Below are positions 8,220-17,393 of a stretch of DNA of 64,000 nucleotides, in pieces (position 1 is the first letter of the stretch; the number at the start of each line of letters is the position of its first letter). The stretch lies in NCBI RefSeq assembly GCF_001748245.1, contig NZ_BDFO01000001.1:1845345-1909344 (forward strand), in the 5' to 3' direction. A program made the translations under genes and the position numbers. The notes below the pieces were generated by a model. It was not told the DNA's origin and did not search any database. It saw only the letters and a program-made list of their open reading frames with translations. The DNA is from Oligoflexus tunisiensis (GTDB lineage: Bacteria; Bdellovibrionota_B; Oligoflexia; Oligoflexales; Oligoflexaceae).

Positions 8220-10102
8220 TGCCGATACTAAAAGACGATAAGGGGCGCAGTTTGCTCCGCATATCGACCGCCGGCAGCGTGGATGATGGGAAGTCCACGC
8301 TCATAGGACGCCTTTTACATGATACGAAGGGGCTCTACGAAGATCAACTTGCCGCCTTGCAAAAAAATAAACTCACGGTGGGCGGTGCCATCGACTTCGC
8401 GGCCATCACCGACGGCTTGCGAGCGGAGCGCGAACAGGGCATTACCATCGACGTCGCCTATCGCTATTTCTCGACGCAGAAGCGACACTTCATCCTTGCC
8501 GATACCCCAGGTCACGAACAATATACAAGAAACATGGCCACGGGCGCGTCCACATCCTCACTGGCCATAGTCCTGATTGACGCCCGACATGGCATCACTG
8601 TACAGACCAAGCGGCATGCGTTTATTTCCTCGTTGCTGGAAATCCCAAGAATCATTGTGGCCATCAACAAGATGGACCTCGTCGGTTGGTCCGAACAGGT
8701 TTATGAAGATATCAAGACGGAATTTACCGGCTTCGCCTCGCGCCTCAACATTCGCAATATCGACTTTATTCCCGTGAGCGCTCTGCTCGGCGATAATATC
8801 GTCAATCGCAGCCAGAACACACCCTGGTACTCAGGGCCGACGATCATCCAGAGACTCGAAGATGTCTATGTGGAGTCGGATCAGAATATGGTCGATTTTC
8901 GTTTTCCCGTGCAGCTCGTGCAGCGCCCTCATCAGGACTTCAGAGGCTATGCGGGCACGATTGCAGCAGGAGTTATTCACGCCGGTGATGAAGTGGTGAT
9001 TCTGCCTTCCGGACAAACCAGTCGCATCCGTGCCATACACACCTTTGATGGAGAGCTGGAGACAGCGTTTGCCCCGATGTCGGTCACGCTCACCTTAGCC
9101 GATGCCGTGGATATCAGTCGCGGTGATATGATCGTACGTAAGAATAATGTGCCCCAGGCCCGTCATGAATTTGAAGCCATGATGATCTGGATGTCGGCCG
9201 AACCCCTGGTCTGTAGAAAAAATTATCTGGTCCGGCATACCACCCGTTATTCCAATGTGATGATCTCGGATATCAAGTACATGGTGAAGATCGACGATCT
9301 CTCCAGCGAGCCGGCCGATGGACTGCGCATGAATGAAATCGGACGCGTGTCCCTGACTTCAGCCTTGCCGCTGTTCGTCGATACCTATCAGAAGATCAGG
9401 CAAACGGGTTCGTTCATTCTGGTGGATCCGATTTCGCATGAAACCGTGGCCGCCGGTATGATCATCGATCGCGCCGCCCAGAGTGTGGAGGCCGTGGGAG
9501 GCGCCTTGCATCTGACACGGACCATCAGTCAGGTCAGTGTAAATGAACGCGAAGAACGCCAGAAATATCGCGGCATCACCTTCTGGTTCACCGGCCTATC
9601 CGGTTCGGGGAAATCCACGATTGCAGCGATTCTGGAACGACGGTTATTTGATGCCGGAATCAATGCCATGCTGCTCGATGGCGACAATCTACGGCTTGGA
9701 TTGTGTCAGGATCTGGGCTTTGATAAGAAATCCCGCTCGGAAAACCTGCGCCGGGCGGCTGAGGTTGCTCACCTCTGCAATCAGGCGGGTCTGGTGGTGA
9801 TCGCGTCCTTTATTTCGCCATTCAAGAGTGACCGGGAAATCGTCAGGGCGTGTATCGGCGATGATCGCTACTTTGAAATTTTTGTCGATACGCCGCTGGA
9901 AATCTGTGAGCAGCGTGACGTGAAAGGCCTTTATAAAAAAGCGCGGGCTGGGGAAATCAAGAGCTTCACAGGAATCGATTCGCCCTTTGAAAGACCCGAA
10001 CAGCCTTCCCTCCAGGTGAGCACGGAGTGGATGAGCGCCGATGAGTGTGTTGAACTCATCGTCACGGCGAGTAAGGAATTGCTGTATTCGAGGGATCGAT
10101 GA
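8219..10102 (+). CDS. cysNC: Bifunctional sulfate adenylyltransferase subunit 1 / APS kinase
   Basis: 627 residues, the normal size of CysN-CysC fusions. The GTPase half has the P-loop GSVDDGKST (19-27), DTPGHEQYTRNM and NKMDL, followed by EF-Tu-like beta-barrel domains. A second P-loop GLSGSGKST (about 460) opens the APS kinase domain, with DGDNLRLGL and SFISPFKSDR after it. CysN stimulates APS formation by CysD; the kinase half phosphorylates APS to PAPS. It is coupled to cysD upstream and overlaps the LysR gene downstream by 4 bp (ATGA), so the three form one operon. Confidence 0.95.
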   Translation: MPILKDDKGRSLLRISTAGSVDDGKSTLIGRLLHDTKGLYEDQLAALQKNKLTVGGAIDFAAITDGLRAEREQGITIDVAYRYFSTQKRHFILADTPGHEQYTRNMATGASTSSLAIVLIDARHGITVQTKRHAFISSLLEIPRIIVAINKMDLVGWSEQVYEDIKTEFTGFASRLNIRNIDFIPVSALLGDNIVNRSQNTPWYSGPTIIQRLEDVYVESDQNMVDFRFPVQLVQRPHQDFRGYAGTIAAGVIHAGDEVVILPSGQTSRIRAIHTFDGELETAFAPMSVTLTLADAVDISRGDMIVRKNNVPQARHEFEAMMIWMSAEPLVCRKNYLVRHTTRYSNVMISDIKYMVKIDDLSSEPADGLRMNEIGRVSLTSALPLFVDTYQKIRQTGSFILVDPISHETVAAGMIIDRAAQSVEAVGGALHLTRTISQVSVNEREERQKYRGITFWFTGLSGSGKSTIAAILERRLFDAGINAMLLDGDNLRLGLCQDLGFDKKSRSENLRRAAEVAHLCNQAGLVVIASFISPFKSDREIVRACIGDDRYFEIFVDTPLEICEQRDVKGLYKKARAGEIKSFTGIDSPFERPEQPSLQVSTEWMSADECVELIVTASKELLYSRDR

Positions 10103-11022
10103 ATTTCCAGCAGCTGCGCATCATCCGCGAAACCATCGGCCGCGATTTCAATCTCTCGGAAGTGGCCTTGGCCCTCAGTACCTCGCAACCAGGTGTCAGC
10201 CGCAACATCAAAGATCTGGAAGGAGAGTTGGGCCTGCAAATTTTCGTTCGCCGCGGCAAACGCTTGCTGGGCTTAACACCTGCTGGGCGCGAGCTGGCTG
10301 AAATGGTTGATAAGATTCTGGTTCATAGCCAGAACATGAAGCGTCTGGCGGATCAATTTGCCAGTCGTGATCAGGGGAACCTCGTGATTGCGACAACGCA
10401 TACCCAGGCCCGCTATGCCTTGCCCGAGGTTGTGAAGAGTTTTAGCGAGAGTTTTCCGCGCGTGCATTTGAGTTTACACGAGGGAGGACCGCGTGAAATT
10501 GCCAGCATGTTGGCCAGCGGCGAAGTGGATCTTGCCATCGCCACCGAAGGTTTGGATGAAAGTCCGGATATTGCAACCTATCCCTGCTACACCTGGCATC
10601 ATGTGGTGATCGTTCCCGACGCGCATCCACTCTGCGATGTCACCAGGCCCACTATCGAAGACCTGGCGAAATACCCGATCGTCACCTATCAGACAGCCAT
10701 AACAGGCCGCTCTCATATCGATGCCGCGTTCCAGGCAGCGGGTCTGACTCCCGACATCGTTTTGTCGGCGATTGATGCGGACGTGATCAAAGCTTATGTG
10801 GAGATCGGGCTCGGTATTGGCATTATCGCGCCGATGGCCTTTCATCCGGCCCGTGATCAGGGCTTGCGTCTGCTGGACACGAGTCATATTTTCGGCGAAA
10901 ACGTCACCAAGGTCGGCATTCTTCGGGGGCATTTTCTGCCGGATTTTGCTTACCGATTTATTGAAATCTTTGCCCCTGGCCTAAGTGAGGACGTCGTCCG
11001 TCCAGCGTTCACGCAGGTCTGA
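10099..11022 (+). CDS. LysR-family regulator, CysB/Cbl-like
   Basis: 307 residues. The N-terminal winged helix-turn-helix (about 1-60) contains EVALALSTSQPGVSRNIKDLE, here split as EVALALSTSQPGVSR then NIKDLE. A periplasmic-binding-protein-like effector domain follows (about 92-300) with ATTHTQARYALP and TYQTAITGRSHID. The CysB group shares these, binding sulfur metabolites such as acetylserine or APS. The 4-bp overlap with cysNC and operon position suggest control of this sulfur-activation unit, possibly including the divergent sulfotransferase promoter. CysB or Cbl type is likely; the exact effector is inferred. Confidence 0.85.
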   Translation: MNFQQLRIIRETIGRDFNLSEVALALSTSQPGVSRNIKDLEGELGLQIFVRRGKRLLGLTPAGRELAEMVDKILVHSQNMKRLADQFASRDQGNLVIATTHTQARYALPEVVKSFSESFPRVHLSLHEGGPREIASMLASGEVDLAIATEGLDESPDIATYPCYTWHHVVIVPDAHPLCDVTRPTIEDLAKYPIVTYQTAITGRSHIDAAFQAAGLTPDIVLSAIDADVIKAYVEIGLGIGIIAPMAFHPARDQGLRLLDTSHIFGENVTKVGILRGHFLPDFAYRFIEIFAPGLSEDVVRPAFTQV

Positions 11023-11055
11023 GACCAGGGGCCGCGTTTCTGATGAGGCCATTAA

Positions 11056-12817
<1,762 letters not shown>

Positions 12818-13849
12818 ATGAAAACGGCGAACGGCTGTCTTGCGCTGTGCCTGGCAATGCTGCTTGGATGCAAAGGCATGAACTTTGCGCAAAATCGTGA
12901 TAGCGAGACGACGACTGCCTCCAGCGAATCCGCGCGTGCCGAGACTTTGGCCCCGGAAGAGGCCGAAGAGACCGAAGAAGCGGTGGACACCGTGGATGCC
13001 GTTGCGTTGGAACCGATTTCGGTGGGAGGCGCTTTTCTCGGTTGTTTTGTGGATCCGCAGATCGATGCGGATCTTTTGAAGGATATCAATCCAGGGACAG
13101 ATTCTGTTGCCGTCGGTTGTCAGGCTTTTGATGATGCCAATTTCAGTCGTGTTCTAGGACGCGGAAGCCTCGTAATGGAGAGCGCCACCATACAATCGCA
13201 AACCTTGACCTTTACCTCCGTGGATAATCATCTGCGATGGTCATGGCTCACCCGTGTTCCAAGCGTGGCTCTTCAATCGAAACTATCCATCAGCATTCGT
13301 GCCAGCGCCGATGCAGTCCCTATTCAGTTGCAGGTGGAGCTGCTGGACATCCTCCCGGCTTCCATTGCCATGGGACCCCTGGCTTTGAGCCAAGGGACTT
13401 ATAAACTGCGAGTCAAAGGTTCAGGACTTTGCCTGACTGGCAACGCAGCCTGGGCCTATGATACTGTGGCTCGCAAGCCGGTCACGGAAAGCCTGCGCAT
13501 GACGGAGTGCAGCACGGCCTTAAGCTTCCGCTTTTCAAATTTTGACAATGGTTGGCGGTTGTCTGTTCCCCATCCTGCACCGCCGAGCTGTGATCTCAAT
13601 AACACGCCGGCGGAATATTGCGGCCAAAGCTGTATTGACCTTGAGGATTTTGGTTTGGGAACGCGATTTGTACTGTGGGCCTGCACACTTTCGGTGGAAG
13701 CTCAGAGTTATGTGCTGACTTCTGCGGGGCGCGGTGCCGTGCGCCTGCAGGCCAACGGCCGCTTTGTGAGTATGAAAGATAATGCGATCCTGCCAGATTT
13801 GGACGCGGCGATGGAGTTTGAAATCGTGCCTTCCGCCCTGTCGAATTGA
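12818..13849 (+). CDS. Lipoprotein with possible ricin-type beta-trefoil domain
   Basis: 343 residues. The signal sequence ends in the lipobox LLGC (Cys about 18), so the mature protein should be lipid-anchored. An acidic, low-complexity linker rich in Glu and Ala follows (about 25-60). About 195-340 has the look of a beta-trefoil: YKLRVKGSGLCLTG, SFRFSNFDNGWRLSV, SCIDLED with FVLWACT, then RLQANGRFVSM. Such folds bind glycans, but key residues cannot be checked by eye and the assignment is tentative. A strong AGGAGGAG ribosome site sets the start. The middle part (60-190) is not recognised. Confidence 0.7.
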   Translation: MKTANGCLALCLAMLLGCKGMNFAQNRDSETTTASSESARAETLAPEEAEETEEAVDTVDAVALEPISVGGAFLGCFVDPQIDADLLKDINPGTDSVAVGCQAFDDANFSRVLGRGSLVMESATIQSQTLTFTSVDNHLRWSWLTRVPSVALQSKLSISIRASADAVPIQLQVELLDILPASIAMGPLALSQGTYKLRVKGSGLCLTGNAAWAYDTVARKPVTESLRMTECSTALSFRFSNFDNGWRLSVPHPAPPSCDLNNTPAEYCGQSCIDLEDFGLGTRFVLWACTLSVEAQSYVLTSAGRGAVRLQANGRFVSMKDNAILPDLDAAMEFEIVPSALSN

Positions 13850-13972
13850 TAGCGATCCAATCCTGCATTCCAGAAATGAATCGTCCTCGTCTCTCCAGAA
13901 TTGAAGGAAGACACGCTCAAAAACCTATACTATTTATATGGCAATTCACTGCCTCGTGGAGACCCCAGAAAC

Positions 13973-14770
13973 ATGACTTTGCCTGATAGAAAAAGCGTGC
14001 GTCTTCAAGCCTTTCTTCAAAGATTGAATGCGAAGTACTCGCTGCGTCTTCACATGTCGATCCTTCTCTCGCTTATGCTTGTCTCGGCGTTCGGGTTCAA
14101 CAAACTTCTCCTGCTTTTGGGTCTCAATCATCTGGTTTTCCGCTATACTCTCGTAACAGTACTGAGTTATCTCTCGTTTTTCGTCTATTTGAGACTCTGG
14201 ATCCTCTGTCTATTTCCCAGCAAACCTTCCCGTCTGGAGGTTCTACCTGAGGACATTCTTATTGGAGATTTCGAGACTCTTCCACACGGCTCTAGCCTCT
14301 CAGGTCAGGTCGCGACAGAAAAAATAAAGGGAAGCGGAGGAAGCTTTTCGGGAGGAGGAGCTTCGGCCAGCTGGGAAGGCGAGGCGGTTCCTTCAGTTCC
14401 GGCCAAAGACGTGTTGCTGCCAGATGTTGGCCTTGGCGACGAGAGTGCGCCTGTGGTCATTCCGATCATCTTGATTGGCTTGGCCGCTTCATCCGTCCTT
14501 GCCATGCTCGTTGTCTGTGGCACCATGCTGGTAACGGCTCCAGCCATTCTCGGGGAAGTTGCATTGGAGGTTGTATTGGGAATCGGTTTGGCCAGGCGAC
14601 TTAACAGAAATTTCCCAACATTCTCGGGTGATCGCTGGTTTCAAACTGCCTTGAAAAAGACGTATCTATTTTTTCTTCTGGTGCTGATCTCCAATGTTGC
14701 CCTCGCATGGGTCGCGATGCATTACTTTCCGAATGCGCAAGGCATAGTCGAGATTTTGAGACAGCTTTAA
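13973..14770 (+). CDS. Unrecognised membrane protein with Gly/Ser-rich linker
   Basis: About 265 residues. Two hydrophobic segments lie near the N terminus (about 30-80), then a soluble stretch, a Gly/Ser-rich linker containing GGSFSGGGASASW (about 120-135), and two or three more hydrophobic segments (about 160-260). The linker resembles the tails of TPM-domain proteins, but no TPM domain is present. The frame extends up to TTG 13901. I chose ATG 13973 because a -10-like TATACT (13926) lies inside the longer version. No function assigned. It is followed by a convergent zinc-ribbon gene. Confidence 0.6.
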   Translation: MTLPDRKSVRLQAFLQRLNAKYSLRLHMSILLSLMLVSAFGFNKLLLLLGLNHLVFRYTLVTVLSYLSFFVYLRLWILCLFPSKPSRLEVLPEDILIGDFETLPHGSSLSGQVATEKIKGSGGSFSGGGASASWEGEAVPSVPAKDVLLPDVGLGDESAPVVIPIILIGLAASSVLAMLVVCGTMLVTAPAILGEVALEVVLGIGLARRLNRNFPTFSGDRWFQTALKKTYLFFLLVLISNVALAWVAMHYFPNAQGIVEILRQL

Positions 14771-14897
14771 ATGGAATGTCGGTGGATTCAATGCATCCAC
14801 CACGCACGTTCATTCGGGAGGAACGAGCGTTCCTGACTTTTCTGCGCCAGGCGCTCGACCTGAACCCTACGGACAGCAATGTCCGAGATCTTAGGCT

Positions 14898-15179
14898 TTA
14901 GGATGAAAAGAGCATACCCATCAGCCCGCGCTTTTTATAATAGTGCGGATGGGCATAGTGAGGCTGCGGAGCGCCCCAGGGCGGATGTCCCGGCATAGGT
15001 TGGGCAGGTGGCGGTGGCATCTGCTGAACCCATTGATTTTGCAACTGGCTCAGGGTCTCAAGCTCACCATAGTCGAGAAAAATACCGCGGCAGTTATCGC
15101 ACTGTTCAATGTGGACATTGTGGCGATTGTGGGTCCGCATCGTGCCTCGGCACTTCGGACATTGCATGGTCATGTTCAT
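14898..15179 (-). CDS. Small zf-TFIIB zinc-ribbon protein
   Basis: 93 residues. CPKC (8-11) and CDNC (27-30) are separated by basic residues and followed by RGIFLDYGELETL; this is the zf-TFIIB signature found in many small bacterial proteins of unknown role. The rest is rich in Pro, Gln and His with PPPPAQPMPGHPPW, ending in a basic tail. AGGAGAAG sits correctly before ATG 15179. Zinc binding is expected from the family; nothing in the sequence shows the partner or substrate. Confidence 0.75.
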   Translation of the reverse strand: MNMTMQCPKCRGTMRTHNRHNVHIEQCDNCRGIFLDYGELETLSQLQNQWVQQMPPPPAQPMPGHPPWGAPQPHYAHPHYYKKRGLMGMLFSS

Positions 15180-15236
15180 ATACTTCTCCTGTAAAGGTGG
15201 ATGGCAGGATTCGCCATACCTGTTGCAATCTATGAA

Positions 15237-16205
15237 TCAAGCCTGTGAAGACATACTAGCAATTCTTTGACAGGCTTCAAGCAAAGGTCGCTCCGCGTCG
15301 AGTATGGATCTTTTCTTTCGCCTTGCTCTTATGAGAGCTGACGCTGCGCACTGAACAATCAACGCGCGCGCAGGTTTTTCCAGGGTAAGCCACGGATCAC
15401 CGTCTTCAGGAATGGCAGGGCCTCCCGCGTTCCGGTAGTGCTTGAGAAACGACATCCAGACATCGGGAGGAATCAAACCGGCTGCAAAAAAAGCGGCAGG
15501 CCGCGCCAGATCCCAAGCAGGGTCACCCAGCCCCATATCATCAGGATCAATCAGACGTAAAGTATCGTGGTCGCCCCGTGTCAGGGAAAGAAGCTGCCCG
15601 AAGTGCCAGTCTCCGTGCACCATCGTTGTCAGCTCCCCATCGTCATCGTCCAAATTCAGTGTCCTGGCCGCGCTGAGAACCGCTTTCACAGCTGGATCCG
15701 TGGGATCGGAACCTGCGTCTTCGAGTTGCGCCAGCGTCTGTCCAACTTTCTTCATGGCCCGACAGCGCGGCAATTTCCTTGCGTGCTGGGTGGACGTGAT
15801 GGTGAGGCTATGCAGCTGCGCCAGGAGACAAGCGGCCTTGTCCCAGGGCGCCGTCCCGAGATGACCTTCAAGCGGCACGCCGACAGGCCAAAGTGTGGCG
15901 AGCAGCTGACCCGAGACATGCCAAACGTCGTGATGTAAAGGCGTCAGAAATATCTTCTGCATCGGTTCATGAAACAGAAGTTCAAGACGGGCCCTCAGAT
16001 TGTCAGCATGAGTTCCAGGCGCATGCGCTTTCACCACGACAGAACCCACACGAATGACCAGGCGATCAGAACGACGGGAGAGTATGCGTCCCTGGGTGAA
16101 TTTGGTTCCAGCGAAGGAATTTGCCAGGTGAAGAAGGTCATTCAACACGGAAGGGTCGCTCATTTTATCGATCCATCGGCCTGATTGTACGGTAACCTGT
16201 TCCAT
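15237..16205 (-). CDS. APH-type (aminoglycoside phosphotransferase fold) kinase
   Basis: 322 residues. Kinase-like motifs: VHGDWHFGQLL (about 193-203; the family's HGDxxxxN catalytic loop, here with Gln in place of Asn) and LIDPDDMGLGDPAWDLAR (about 217-234; metal-binding Asp and family DxAxD region). Members phosphorylate sugars, choline, homoserine or antibiotics, so the substrate is open. ATG 16205 and ATG 16163 are both in frame; GGAGAGGG upstream of the former favours the longer form. It is 57 bp downstream, in the same direction, from nothing clearly related. Confidence 0.7.
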   Translation of the reverse strand: MEQVTVQSGRWIDKMSDPSVLNDLLHLANSFAGTKFTQGRILSRRSDRLVIRVGSVVVKAHAPGTHADNLRARLELLFHEPMQKIFLTPLHHDVWHVSGQLLATLWPVGVPLEGHLGTAPWDKAACLLAQLHSLTITSTQHARKLPRCRAMKKVGQTLAQLEDAGSDPTDPAVKAVLSAARTLNLDDDDGELTTMVHGDWHFGQLLSLTRGDHDTLRLIDPDDMGLGDPAWDLARPAAFFAAGLIPPDVWMSFLKHYRNAGGPAIPEDGDPWLTLEKPARALIVQCAASALIRARRKKRSILDAERPLLEACQRIASMSSQA

Positions 16206-16399
16206 CTAGTGCAGCCCTCTCCACGTTCTCTCGTGGTCTGGTGCGATTTAGACAAAAAACCGATGTTTGATCAAGACGATATACTGATATAAGGACATTG
16301 TTTTTGACAAAGTTCCATTCGACCAGCCTTGCCTGGCGGTGGTGCCTGATACTGCGTGTGGTGCACGTCCGAACCAGCGCCCATGCCGATGGTCGGAGG

Positions 16400-17200
16400 C
16401 TAAGTCTCCGGCCTTTCCCAGCTTGTGATAGCATAGTGAAAATCAAAGCCCAATCGCCTCAGATTGTGATAACTGGCCGACATAAATTCCACATCCGTGA
16501 AGAGCGCCCTGACACCGAGTGCCGCTGCATCCTGGATACGCCTTTGGATAAGTGCGCTCTGCACGCCAAGTTTTCGGAAGGGTTCAAATGTAAATGCATT
16601 CGCGAGCCATGCTTGATCTCCAGCCAGGTAAAGGGTCGCTAGACCAGCCAGCTGCTCGTCGACTGAGGCCAGATAGCAAACGAAAGACGTACTTTCGTAG
16701 AAATGCTGTTTGGCCGCAACGATCTCAGGGGCAACTTCCTGCCCAATGGACGCCATAACTGCATTCAGGAACAAGGTGCCTTCGCCTGGGCCTATCTTCC
16801 GAATTGAAATTCCACTCTGCTTTTCTTCAGCAGAACACGTAAGGTTCCTTTGAAGAACGATCAACTCTCTCACTGGTACAAATTTTTCTTCCACAAGCAT
16901 GGAAGACAAATCAGGACGAAGGGTATGGGGCAGGATATCGACAGACAAACTCAACTTTTGTTGGTCATGGTTTTTGATGGCGCTCAGCAAGGCAATACGA
17001 TCGATAGGTTGCAGCACAATTAGGCGATTGACATAGGTGTTTTCGGGCGCTGACGGATCCATCACACGGAGGAGTCCAGACTCTTCGCGAAGGGAAGGCT
17101 CGCCTTCACTGAGGCTTCGCAGAGTTCTACGGCGATTGAAACAGGCGTACTGAGCTTCAAGGATCACAGATTTCTGGATGGTCTCGGTTTTCACTATCAT
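16400..17200 (-). CDS. GNAT-family N-acetyltransferase
   Basis: About 266 residues. The C-terminal half is a GNAT domain: VCYLASVDEQLAGLATLYL (about 180-198), then FEPFRKLGVQSALIQRRIQDAAALG, which is motif A with the acetyl-CoA pyrophosphate loop (R/Q-x-x-G-x-G/A seen as RKLGVQSAL), and a C-terminal MSASYHNLRRLGFDF. The N-terminal 120 residues resemble the extra N-terminal domain of two-domain GNATs. Frame opens at 17218; ATG 17200 or GTG 17194 suit the GGAAGGAG ribosome site better. Substrate unknown. Confidence 0.75.
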   Translation of the reverse strand: MIVKTETIQKSVILEAQYACFNRRRTLRSLSEGEPSLREESGLLRVMDPSAPENTYVNRLIVLQPIDRIALLSAIKNHDQQKLSLSVDILPHTLRPDLSSMLVEEKFVPVRELIVLQRNLTCSAEEKQSGISIRKIGPGEGTLFLNAVMASIGQEVAPEIVAAKQHFYESTSFVCYLASVDEQLAGLATLYLAGDQAWLANAFTFEPFRKLGVQSALIQRRIQDAAALGVRALFTDVEFMSASYHNLRRLGFDFHYAITSWERPET

Positions 17201-17393
17201 CACTCCTTCCGGTTCCAACGCATTACCCTGCTAGACTATCTGAATTCAGCCGAGTCATTCAAAAAATAAATAGTGCGAAATCTATCAGTAATAGGGCATG
17301 AGCGCAATCTGGCGCTGGAAGGCCCTGGGGCACTTCAGTTTGATCACCATCCCCTCCTGCAGGGTCACTATACTTTTGTTAATAAAAACCGAT

